Shown here: positions 42,505-50,451 of the stretch, one piece after another
Layout of the letters: every line of letters begins with the position of its first letter
Position numbering within the stretch: the first letter of the stretch is position 1
Assembly (NCBI GenBank): GCA_017515465.1
Contig: JAFWFV010000028.1
Location: forward strand, 1-64,000
Reading direction: 5' to 3'
DNA length: 64,000 nt
Source of the DNA: Clostridiales bacterium
GTDB lineage: Bacteria; Bacillota; Clostridia; Saccharofermentanales; Saccharofermentanaceae
Translations under genes and position numbers: made by a program
Notes under the pieces: model-generated
What the model was told of the DNA's origin: nothing
Seen by the model: the letters and a program-made list of their open reading frames with translations, nothing else
The model's database searches: none

Positions 42505-44646
42505 TCAGTGAATGAGTCCCTTGATATCGATATCGTCAACATCAGAGAAGTGTTCCGAGATCTTCTGGAACGCTTCTTTTGTATTTACGAAAGCCTCTAC
42601 GACCTTGGGGTCGAAGTGAGTTCCGGAGCCTTCCTCTATGATCTGGGCAGCCTTCTCGAAAGGGAAGGGATCCTTGTAGCTCCTCTTTGATACGAGGGCG
42701 TCGAATACGTCGGCTAAAGCCATTACTCTCGCTGACAGAGGGATCTCTTCGCCGGAAAGACCGTGGGGATAGCCCTTGCCGTTCCACTTTTCGTGGTGGA
42801 ACTCAGCCAGGTTCCTGGCCTCGTCCAGGTATCCTGACTCAGGAACCGTCTTCATGGTCTGCTGGATTATCTCGCTGCCGGCCATGGCGTGGGTCTTCAT
42901 TATCTCGAACTCCTCGTCAGTCAGGCGCTCCGGACCCTTCTTGTTCAGTATGGCGTCGGGGATCTTGATCTTGCCGATGTCATGGAGAGGTGCGGCGTTG
43001 GTAACGTCTTCAATATATTCGGGAGTCAGCTGGTCCTTGTAATATCCCAGCTTCAGCAGTTCGTGCATCAGCACGTTGCAGTAGACGGCTGTCTTGCGGA
43101 CGTGATCGCCCGTGTACTGGTCGCGGCTCTCCACCATGTCTGCCAGTACCAGGATCAGGCCGTTCTGGAGCTTGGAGATCTGGTCCTGCTTATCCTTGAT
43201 CTGCGTTACGTAGTGGACAGAATCCTCGGAGGTCTTGACGAAGGAGTGGTAGAGGTTCTCGATCTCGTCCCCCGTATGGATGTCCAGCTCCTTGAGCCTC
43301 TCGACGCTCTCGTCCATCGTGGTGTCGTTATCGTATGCGAACTCGCCTGCTGATACCGCCATGGTATTAACGGGGAGGACGATGTTATAGTGTGCCAGCC
43401 ACAGTGCGATGGACAGGATCAGTATGAATACGCCGGTGAACAGCGAGATCTGCTTTGCCAGGTAGCCGTAGCCGTCCACTACCAGTGCGTGCATGGAGAT
43501 GTCGGTGCAGGCATAGCATACGCACTTGCCGGCATCGTTATAGACGGGCTTATAGATGGTCAGGAGCCAGCCGTATGTATCGTTGGTGATGAGGGGCTCG
43601 ATCTCCTTGCCCTCCAGCAGGTCGGGGATGTATTTGCTGAACGATTCGTCAAAGGGGACGACCATTCCCGGTACGATCTCGGGATCAGTCAGGGATTCCA
43701 GGTCGAAGACCACGTGGCAGCCGTCATCCTCGATCTTGTAGACATAGACGTACTCTATTACAGGAGAGCTGGACTTGGTGGCTTCCATCAGCTTTACGAT
43801 ATGGTTGTAGTCAGGGTGGGAAGTTCCCTGCTCCATGTAATTATCTATCTCATCAGGATCCAGGATCGAGCCCACGTAATCCGTTACGCCCTTGGCCAGT
43901 GCCTCGTGGGTATTGATGAGGGACGTCTGGTAGTTGACATATCCTATGGTTATGGCCGCAACGGCTATTACCACCATGGCCATGGACAGGATCACCATGA
44001 TCTTCATCCTCAGTGAATGGCGGGTGTGGATCTTGTCTCCGACCTTAATCTTTTCCGTGGTGTTGAGGGGCGTCTGCTGCCAGCCGTATATCCTGAACGA
44101 GCGCCTCAGATCCCTGGGGAGTATGTTTATTACGAGTGCTGCGATCGCAACGGTTATAACCTTGTCCAGGAAGTCGGCAGCCGTATCTGCGATGAGCTGG
44201 GAACTGAACTGGGAGAATATGCCCTTGCTGTAGATGTATTCAGTTGCCAGCGTGGTGATGCCCACCTCGGCATAGCCGTAGAGGAACCAGGTGAGGATGG
44301 AGCCCAGAACGCCGCCGATGAATGTCAGGGCTATGACTATGAGGGGCAGACCCCAGACCTTCCTGAACCATTTCCTTCTGGCTGCCCAGGCAGCGACCAC
44401 GGCGATCAGGACGTTGAGGGAGGCATAGTAGATGGATGTGGGATCGTCAAAGCACTTTATTATGTTGGTTACGAGTCCCACTACGATGCCGGGTATATAA
44501 CCGCTCAGCGCGGCCACCAGCACGGTTCCTATGGAGTCCAGATAAAGCGGGATATTGAACGTGGCAACAACTGCAGACATCAATAGGTTTAAGCCAATGC
44601 CTGCCAGGACTAAGACTGCACACCGGACATTTTTGGAAAGATTCAT
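42505..44646 (-). CDS. HD-GYP receptor with an ECF-type N-terminal membrane domain
   Basis: This 713-residue protein has about six N-terminal helices (~1-175) resembling the substrate-binding (S) component of ECF vitamin transporters. Then come a membrane helix (~213-235), an external sensor (~236-400) and another helix (~405-425). A linker with a HAMP-like coil (~430-500) leads to an HD-GYP domain (~505-705) with PLHDIGKIKIP, HAMAGSEI, HHEKWNGKGYP and LADVFDAL. All metal and GYP residues are intact, so cyclic-di-GMP phosphodiesterase activity is expected. GGAG precedes the ATG. The ECF-like part may sense a vitamin or small ligand; this is inferred. Confidence 0.85.
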   Translation of the reverse strand: MNLSKNVRCAVLVLAGIGLNLLMSAVVATFNIPLYLDSIGTVLVAALSGYIPGIVVGLVTNIIKCFDDPTSIYYASLNVLIAVVAAWAARRKWFRKVWGLPLIVIALTFIGGVLGSILTWFLYGYAEVGITTLATEYIYSKGIFSQFSSQLIADTAADFLDKVITVAIAALVINILPRDLRRSFRIYGWQQTPLNTTEKIKVGDKIHTRHSLRMKIMVILSMAMVVIAVAAITIGYVNYQTSLINTHEALAKGVTDYVGSILDPDEIDNYMEQGTSHPDYNHIVKLMEATKSSSPVIEYVYVYKIEDDGCHVVFDLESLTDPEIVPGMVVPFDESFSKYIPDLLEGKEIEPLITNDTYGWLLTIYKPVYNDAGKCVCYACTDISMHALVVDGYGYLAKQISLFTGVFILILSIALWLAHYNIVLPVNTMAVSAGEFAYDNDTTMDESVERLKELDIHTGDEIENLYHSFVKTSEDSVHYVTQIKDKQDQISKLQNGLILVLADMVESRDQYTGDHVRKTAVYCNVLMHELLKLGYYKDQLTPEYIEDVTNAAPLHDIGKIKIPDAILNKKGPERLTDEEFEIMKTHAMAGSEIIQQTMKTVPESGYLDEARNLAEFHHEKWNGKGYPHGLSGEEIPLSARVMALADVFDALVSKRSYKDPFPFEKAAQIIEEGSGTHFDPKVVEAFVNTKEAFQKISEHFSDVDDIDIKGLIH

Positions 44647-44729
44647 TCAAAAAACTCCAAGTTCCATCGTTGCCTGTACTTTACATTGAATATATAATAG
44701 CATAAGTCCAAAAAGTGAGATAACTAAAA

Positions 44730-45767
44730 ATGAAAAGAATAATTGTTAATTTGATATCAACCGTACTGCTGGCAGCCCTGGGCATGGGGATCTGTTCCTG
44801 CAGCAATATGCCCGACCTTTTTAAGGCTGAACCCACCGATCCCGACATGACGGGAGTCCCGGTCAAGATGGTCAACGATTTCCTGATCGTGGGAAACACC
44901 GGCTACGAGCTCTATAACTTCAGGCAGGACATGGCGGACAAGTACGCATCCGTCATCAACAAGGCCAGCCAGACAGCTCCTGCCGGCACCCGTATCTTTG
45001 ACATCCTCGTTCCCACGGCGATAGACGTTACCCTGGCCAGGTCCGTCAGGGATCAGTACAACACAGATGACCAGCAGCAGGCCATAAACTACATCTACGG
45101 CAACATCTCCGCATCGGTAAACAAGGTGGATGTCTACGACACTCTGAGGCTCCACAGGGATGAATACATATTTTTCATGACCGACCACCACTACACCTCC
45201 AGAGGCGCATGGTATACATACATCCAGTTCTGCAATGCGGCAGGCCTCAGCGTCGCTGACCTGGACAACGACTTTACCCCCACCATGTTCCAGAACTTCC
45301 ACGGGTCCTTCTATACCAACACCAACGGATATGAGACATTAAACACTCCCGACTACGTGGTCGCTTATATCCCCAAGGCCACCAACTCCATCAAGATCAC
45401 CCAGGGCGACGGAACGCCACTGGACTGGAACATCGTCTCTGACGTATCCGGCTGGGATTCCTCTTCGCTCTATAACGCATTCATCGGAGGCGACCAGCCC
45501 TGGTCCGTCATCACCAACGACCACGTGACGGACGGCTCGTCCTGCATCGTAATAAAGGAAAGCTACGGCAACCCCTTTGTTCCGTACCTGGTCCCCAACT
45601 ATAACAAGATCTACGTTATAGACTACCGTCACTACAGCAAGATCTCCGGCAAGCACTTATCGGACATCATCGCCGAGACCGGCGCCAGGGACGTCATATT
45701 CATCAACAACATGTCCATGACCAGGAGTTCCGACCTGGTGGGCAAGCTCTCGGGTCTTGTAGGCTGA
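44730..45767 (+). CDS. DHHW-family lipoprotein
   Basis: This 345-residue lipoprotein has a signal ending at a Cys near residue 23 (MGICSCS) and the DHHW-family core FMTDHHYTSRGAWYTY (~148-163). A later ESYGNPFVPYLVPNY segment looks like the SGNH-type block seen in alginate-O-acetyltransferase relatives. The family is common in Clostridia and uncharacterised; acyl transfer to surface glycans has been suggested by fold similarity. It is 2 nt before mnmA. The ribosome binding site is weak. Confidence 0.82.
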   Translation: MKRIIVNLISTVLLAALGMGICSCSNMPDLFKAEPTDPDMTGVPVKMVNDFLIVGNTGYELYNFRQDMADKYASVINKASQTAPAGTRIFDILVPTAIDVTLARSVRDQYNTDDQQQAINYIYGNISASVNKVDVYDTLRLHRDEYIFFMTDHHYTSRGAWYTYIQFCNAAGLSVADLDNDFTPTMFQNFHGSFYTNTNGYETLNTPDYVVAYIPKATNSIKITQGDGTPLDWNIVSDVSGWDSSSLYNAFIGGDQPWSVITNDHVTDGSSCIVIKESYGNPFVPYLVPNYNKIYVIDYRHYSKISGKHLSDIIAETGARDVIFINNMSMTRSSDLVGKLSGLVG

Positions 45768-45768
45768 T

Positions 45769-46839
45769 ATGGACAGAGCCTTGATCGCCATGAGCGGCGG
45801 GGTGGACTCATCCGTAGCCGCACTCCTCTCCCTCAGGCAGGGCTATGAATGCGTCGGCTGCACCATGAAGCTCCACGACGATCCTGCAGAGACCGTTAAG
45901 GATTCCCACACCTGCTGCACACTTGATGACGTGGAGGATGCCAGGAGCGTCGCCTTTAAGCTGGGCATGAAGTTCTACGTCTTCAATTTCCAGGATGGCT
46001 TCCGGGAAAAGATAATAGACAAGTTCATCCGCTGCTACGAATGCGGCATGACCCCCAACCCCTGCATCGACTGCAACCGCTACATGAAGTTCGACAAGCT
46101 CTTCGAGCGCGCCCGTGTCCTGGACTGCAGTACGATCGTTACGGGACACTATGCCCGCATAGTCCGTAAGGACGGCCGCTTTGCCCTCCTCAAGGCAGCA
46201 GACGAAACAAAGGACCAGAGCTACGTCCTCTACCAGCTCACCCAGGACCAGCTGGCGCACATATCATTCCCCCTGGGAGACCTGTCCAAGCAGGAGACCC
46301 GCCGCCTGGCCGAAGAGAACGGCTTCATCAATTCCCATAAGCCCGACAGCCAGGACATCTGTTTCGTCCCGGACGGAAACTACGCCGAAGTGATAAAAAA
46401 GCTCACCGGCAAAGATTATCCCGAAGGCGATTTCGTGGATAAGGACGGCAACTTCCTGGGCCGCCACAAGGGCATCATCCATTACACCATCGGCCAGCGC
46501 AAAGGCCTGGAGATCGCACTGGGCAGGCCCATGTATGTGGTAGCGCTCGATGTGAAGAACAACAGGGTGGTGCTGGGCGATAACGAGGACCTGTTCAAGA
46601 GCACTTTGACCGCATCTGATTTTAACTATATCCCAGGCCTGATGCCGTCCGGCCCCTTCCGCTGCACAGCCAAGGTCCGCTACAAGCACCCTGAGCAGCC
46701 AGCCACCGCCGGGATAATGGAAGACGGCAGGGTAAAGGTCACATTCGATCAGCCCCAGCGTGCAATAACCCCCGGCCAGGCAGTAGTCCTCTACGACGGC
46801 GATGAAGTCCTGGGCGGAGGCACCATAATATCCAACTGA
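45769..46839 (+). CDS. mnmA: tRNA-specific 2-thiouridylase MnmA
   Basis: This 356-residue protein has the PP-loop AMSGGVDSSVAALL, the first catalytic Cys in NPCIDCNRYMKF and the second in SQDICFVPDG, with a C-terminal beta-barrel (~280-356). It thiolates U34 of tRNA Lys, Glu and Gln using sulfur relayed from a cysteine desulfurase. No iscS/nifS is adjacent. It starts one base after the DHHW gene stop codon. Confidence 0.96.
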   Translation: MDRALIAMSGGVDSSVAALLSLRQGYECVGCTMKLHDDPAETVKDSHTCCTLDDVEDARSVAFKLGMKFYVFNFQDGFREKIIDKFIRCYECGMTPNPCIDCNRYMKFDKLFERARVLDCSTIVTGHYARIVRKDGRFALLKAADETKDQSYVLYQLTQDQLAHISFPLGDLSKQETRRLAEENGFINSHKPDSQDICFVPDGNYAEVIKKLTGKDYPEGDFVDKDGNFLGRHKGIIHYTIGQRKGLEIALGRPMYVVALDVKNNRVVLGDNEDLFKSTLTASDFNYIPGLMPSGPFRCTAKVRYKHPEQPATAGIMEDGRVKVTFDQPQRAITPGQAVVLYDGDEVLGGGTIISN

Positions 46840-46874
46840 AAAAGCCGCTATCCCGGAGGAAAGCGGCCTTTTCA
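46838..46874 (+). terminator. Bidirectional terminator between mnmA and mscL
   Basis: AAAAAGCCGCT pairs with AGCGGCCTTTT (stem 46844-46849 with 46862-46867 plus A/T flanks), giving T runs on both strands for the convergent genes. Confidence 0.8.
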
Positions 46875-46894
46875 TGGGCAGTTCTATGAAGAAT

Positions 46895-47338
46895 TTACTT
46901 CTTAGAATCAGCGAGGATGTCCTTGATCTCGGTAAGGAGCTTGACCTCATCAGAGGGTTCCGGCGGAGCTGCAGGAGCTTCCTCCTTCTGCTTTGCCAGC
47001 TTCTTGGCTGCGAGATCTGTCAGCTTGTTCATGGCCTTGATGATAAGGAACAGAACGAGAGCCAGGATAAAGAAATTGATGATCTGTGTTACGAAATGCC
47101 CGTAGTTGAGTGACAATGCCATTGCTGCCTCTGCATCAAGACCTGTGTATGTAACCCAGGGGAGCCTGATGGCGCCTGCAACCTCGGCACCGCCGATAGA
47201 TGCAATGAGAGGGTTGATAAAGTCATCTGTCAGAGCCCCGACGATTCCGCCGAAAGCGCCGCCGATGATAACACCGACTGCCATGTCGATAACGTTACCC
47301 TTCAAAGCGAATTCCTTAAATTCCTTCATGAATCCCAT
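46895..47338 (-). CDS. mscL: Large-conductance mechanosensitive channel
   Basis: This 147-residue MscL begins with FKEFALKGNVIDMAVGVIIG, the amphipathic S1 and first membrane helix; it has a periplasmic loop (~45-85), a second helix (~85-105) and a C-terminal coil with LLTEIKDIL. It opens on membrane tension to release solutes during hypo-osmotic shock. AGGAGG lies 9 nt before the ATG. Confidence 0.96.
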   Translation of the reverse strand: MGFMKEFKEFALKGNVIDMAVGVIIGGAFGGIVGALTDDFINPLIASIGGAEVAGAIRLPWVTYTGLDAEAAMALSLNYGHFVTQIINFFILALVLFLIIKAMNKLTDLAAKKLAKQKEEAPAAPPEPSDEVKLLTEIKDILADSKK

Positions 47339-47470
47339 GGAAAAGTACCTCCTGTTATTTTGATATCAAAAGGGATACTTGGATTGTAGCGGACCGATGT
47401 GACAGTTGTTTTACAGAAATGTTTAGATTGAGTTGACGTTATGTTTAGATTGTATTGCCGGCAACAAAAA

Positions 47471-47491
47471 CCCGCGCTCGAAAGGCGCGGG
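47471..47491 (-). terminator. Terminator of the P-loop protein gene
   Basis: On the minus strand CCCGCGC (47485-47491) pairs with GCGCGGG (47471-47477), followed by TTTTTGTTG. Confidence 0.85.
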
Positions 47492-47519
47492 CTGTTAGTT
47501 GATTAAACAGATAACCGGA

Positions 47520-47927
47520 TCAGATGTACTTCTTGATATTCTCAGGCAGATCGTCGATCTTGGCTGTCAGGTTGATGGTTACTGAGATGGGGCTGTCACC
47601 CAGGAATGCCTCGAGCTTGCTGAGGAATTCGCCCAGTTCTTCCATGCTATCTGAGCCTGATACCTTCCTGATGGCATCAACGTAGATGTGTGTAAGGTCG
47701 TAATCCTTGGAGCAGATGCCGCCGATGAAGGCGAGGAGCTGATCGTAGCCTGATACCGGATATTCCTTGATATTGATGAGTCGGACGCTGTACTTAAGAA
47801 GCTGATCAAGGCGGTTGCCTCTCTCTATGCAAACAACATTACTGTCTGTTGACGCTACCTGGTTGATGGCGTCAACCAAACGCGCTGTCTTTCCTGTACC
47901 CTTCTCACCTGAAATAATCTTGATCAT
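47520..47927 (-). CDS. P-loop ATP-binding protein, 135 residues
   Basis: The ATG at 47927 has GGAG 8 nt upstream; 31 upstream codons of open frame are discarded. The small protein begins with a Walker A, SGEKGTGKT (~residues 5-13), and has a Walker B-like LTHIYVDAI (~78-86). No further domain follows, so it is a minimal NTPase of the kind annotated in Clostridia as a twitching motility PilT-like or plain ATP-binding protein. It is monocistronic with its own terminator. Function is unknown. Confidence 0.78.
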   Translation of the reverse strand: MIKIISGEKGTGKTARLVDAINQVASTDSNVVCIERGNRLDQLLKYSVRLINIKEYPVSGYDQLLAFIGGICSKDYDLTHIYVDAIRKVSGSDSMEELGEFLSKLEAFLGDSPISVTINLTAKIDDLPENIKKYI

Positions 47928-48048
47928 AAATATGTCTCCTTCTCCAATAATATTCCAATGGAATTTGGATATACTTATTCTACTAGAAAACCGCCCCGAA
48001 ATGAATATCAAATTGTGCAATTACCACAAAAATAATTCAGGTTGTTAA

Positions 48049-48131
48049 TATAATGTATTTATGTTACAATCTGTGTGCAGAACTTAGATTTACTTTCGCT
48101 AGTAAACGGGCACTACGGTGCACGTTTTTTT
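48049..48131 (+). promoter_or_regulatory. Promoter and attenuator-like leader of the rimP-nusA-infB operon
   Basis: TATAAT at 48049-48054 predicts a start near 48061. In the leader, GCAC/GTGC (around 48110-48121, extended with mismatches to 48107-48124) is followed by seven T at 48125-48131, a short intrinsic-terminator shape 18 bp before the rimP start. NusA-dependent control of such leaders is known; here it is inferred. Confidence 0.5.
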
Positions 48132-48148
48132 ATTTTCAGGAGGAGAAC

Positions 48149-48589
48149 GTGGCCAGGAGATCGAAGATAGCTCAGGAAGCTTATGACATAGCACTGGACG
48201 TGGCAGCCAGGCAGGGCGTTGACCTGGTGGATGCCGAGTACAAGAAGGAAGGTCAGAAGCTCTACCTCAGGCTCTATATCGATAAGAAGGGCGGCGTATC
48301 CCTGGATGACTGCGAGAGGTTCCATAATGAGGTCGAGCCCCTGATCGACGAGCAGGTGGATTCCGACGAGGACTACTTCGAGGTATCTTCACCGGGACTT
48401 ACCAGGCCCCTGCAGGAGATAGCAGACTACATCAGGTATGAGGGCGAACAGCTGGACGTCACCATGTATGTGGAGCCCAAGAAGTTCACCGCCGGCTATA
48501 CCGTGGACGGCGGGACCATCAAGTTCGACAACGGCGTTGAGGCACAGCTCAGGGACATCGCCAAGGCAGTCCGCCATCTGGACTTCTGA
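48149..48589 (+). CDS. rimP: Ribosome maturation factor RimP
   Basis: The GTG at 48149 lies just after AGGAGG; the 32 codons before it include the leader hairpin and are not coding. The 146-residue protein has the N-terminal alpha/beta domain with DLVDAEYKKEG and YIDKKGGVSLDDCERF, then EVSSPGLTRPL, and a C-terminal SH3-like domain. It assists 30S maturation. It is first gene of the nusA-infB operon. Confidence 0.95.
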   Translation: MARRSKIAQEAYDIALDVAARQGVDLVDAEYKKEGQKLYLRLYIDKKGGVSLDDCERFHNEVEPLIDEQVDSDEDYFEVSSPGLTRPLQEIADYIRYEGEQLDVTMYVEPKKFTAGYTVDGGTIKFDNGVEAQLRDIAKAVRHLDF

Positions 48590-48636
48590 CACCAACGCAC
48601 AAAACAGCAAATAATTAAATTTGGGAGGATAAAGAA

Positions 48637-49806
48637 ATGGCAAAGAAAAAAGAACCTGAGATCGAGATCATCGATCTGATGGATGCGATCCGCGACCTGG
48701 CCAAGGAGCGCGGTATCAGCGAGGATGAGATCTTCGGCGCGATCGAGGACGGTATCGTAGCAGCATTCAAGAGAGAGTTCGGCGGCGCTAATAAGCAGGA
48801 CATCACAAATGTTTCCGCCGAGATCGACAGGGAGACAGGCGAGATCGGCGTCTATAAGACAGTCGAGGTCGTTGAGGAAGTATTCGACGACGCCAACGAG
48901 ATCTCACTGGCTGACGCACAGGAGATGGATCCCGATCTGGAGATCGGCGACATGATCGACCTCACCATCGAGGTAGAAAACCTGGGACGTCTCGCTGCAG
49001 GCGCGGCAAAGAGCTCCATCTCACAGAAGCTCAGAGAGGCTGAGTCCAGGAAGATCGAGAAGGAATTCAAGGACAAGATGGGCGACATCACCACCGGTTC
49101 CGTCCTTCGTAAGGACAATGCCGGCGTATATGTAGACATCGGCAGGGCAGAGGCCATGCTCAAGAGAAACGGCCAGATCAAGAACGAGAAGTACGATTCC
49201 GGCAAGATGCTGAAGTTCCTCGTAGTAGGTGTTGAGGAGCAGAACGGCAGACCTTCCGTGATCCTGTCCAGGACAGCACCCGAGCTGGTAAAGAAGCTCT
49301 TCGAGCTGGAAGTGCCCGAGCTCAAGGACGGCGAGGTAGAGATCGTGAGCGTTGCCCGTGAGGCAGGATCCAGATCCAAGGTCGCAGTTGCATCCAGGAA
49401 CCCCGACGTTGACGCTAAGGGCTCTTTCGTAGGTCCCAGGGGACAGAGGGTACAGAACGTCATGAACGCCATCAACGGCGAGAAGATCGACATCATCGAG
49501 TTCAATCCCGAGCCCGGTGTATTCATCTCCGAGGCGTTGCAGCCTGCCAAGGCAGTCAGGGTCGAGATGGAAGAGGTCGAGGGCGAAGACGGCAGGATCG
49601 AGAAGAAGGCAACAGTAGTTGTTCCCGACGATCAGTTCACACTGGCCATCGGCAGATCCGGCCAGAACGTAAGGCTAGCAGCCAAGCTCACAGGCTACAA
49701 GATCGACATCAAGAAGGAATCCGATGATATTGACGAGAACTCACAGAAGGTTATCGGCCAGTTCACGGCTTATGATGAAGAAGGAAATATCATAGAGGAC
49801 AACTGA
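48637..49806 (+). CDS. nusA: Transcription termination/antitermination protein NusA
   Basis: This 389-residue NusA has the N-terminal RNA polymerase-binding domain (~1-130), an S1 domain (~135-200), and two KH domains (~205-360) with DAKGSFVGPRGQRVQNV and FTLAIGRSGQNVRLA. It lacks the acidic repeats of the E. coli protein, as usual in Firmicutes. It modulates pausing and termination. GGAGG precedes the ATG. Confidence 0.97.
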   Translation: MAKKKEPEIEIIDLMDAIRDLAKERGISEDEIFGAIEDGIVAAFKREFGGANKQDITNVSAEIDRETGEIGVYKTVEVVEEVFDDANEISLADAQEMDPDLEIGDMIDLTIEVENLGRLAAGAAKSSISQKLREAESRKIEKEFKDKMGDITTGSVLRKDNAGVYVDIGRAEAMLKRNGQIKNEKYDSGKMLKFLVVGVEEQNGRPSVILSRTAPELVKKLFELEVPELKDGEVEIVSVAREAGSRSKVAVASRNPDVDAKGSFVGPRGQRVQNVMNAINGEKIDIIEFNPEPGVFISEALQPAKAVRVEMEEVEGEDGRIEKKATVVVPDDQFTLAIGRSGQNVRLAAKLTGYKIDIKKESDDIDENSQKVIGQFTAYDEEGNIIEDN

Positions 49807-49813
49807 TCCGGAT

Positions 49814-50122
49814 ATGGCAGCACCTGTTAAGAAAAAGCCCATGAGGACCTGCGTCGTCTGCAGGACAAAGAGGGAGAAGAAAGATCTCCTGAGAGTAGTC
49901 CTGACTCCCGACGGCGACATTAAGTACGATCCCACGGGCAGGGCAGCAGGCAGGGGATCATACCTCTGCAGAAATGAAGAGTGCATCAAGGCGGAGCTGG
50001 CCAGGTCCGGCAAGATCGCCAAGGGTCTGAGGCACAAGGTCACGGATGAGGAGCTTACGGCTCTGGCAAACGAGATCCTCGCCCAGGCAGCAAAGGCCGC
50101 CAGGGAAGCAAAGGAAGAGTAA
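49814..50122 (+). CDS. rnpM: RNase P modulator RnpM (YlxR)
   Basis: This 102-residue protein carries the YlxR signature MRTCVVCRTKREKKDLLRV, followed by DPTGRAAGRGSYLC. YlxR/RnpM binds the RNA of RNase P and lowers its activity in B. subtilis. It is 7 bp after nusA and its TAATG overlaps the next start, the standard order in this operon. Confidence 0.93.
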   Translation: MAAPVKKKPMRTCVVCRTKREKKDLLRVVLTPDGDIKYDPTGRAAGRGSYLCRNEECIKAELARSGKIAKGLRHKVTDEELTALANEILAQAAKAAREAKEE

Positions 50123-50451
50123 TGACGACCGAACAGGACATCTTACGCTTCATGGGCCTGGCCAGGAGGGCCGGCAAGATAGCTTCAGGATCTGACAGCG
50201 TCATAGGCGCACTCGAAGACGGGCAGGCAAAGCTCTTGATAATCTCAAAGGATTGTTCGCCCAACACGGTTAACAGGATATTAGACAGCATTACGTATGA
50301 GATACCGATGTACAGATTCTCCCAAATGAATGACATCGGACATGCGATAGGAACGGCGCCCAGAGGTGTTCTGGCCATTACGGATGAGGGTTTTGCCCGC
50401 AAATTAGACATGAAACTGACTGATTACAAAGACGAGGAGGACATATCTTAA
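50122..50451 (+). CDS. L7Ae-family RNA-binding protein (YlxQ)
   Basis: This 109-residue protein has the L7Ae/L30e fold pattern: [15 protein letters not shown], then [12 protein letters not shown] and a [10 protein letters not shown] segment. L7Ae-type proteins bind kink-turn RNA; YlxQ's target is not settled. It lies between rnpM and infB with TAATG couplings on both sides. Confidence 0.9.
   Translation: MTTEQDILRFMGLARRAGKIASGSDSVIGALEDGQAKLLIISKDCSPNTVNRILDSITYEIPMYRFSQMNDIGHAIGTAPRGVLAITDEGFARKLDMKLTDYKDEEDIS

Noticed and set aside
43390..44586. Plus-strand open frames opposite the HD-GYP gene
   Set aside because: They are antisense shadows of a well-supported gene with low-complexity products.
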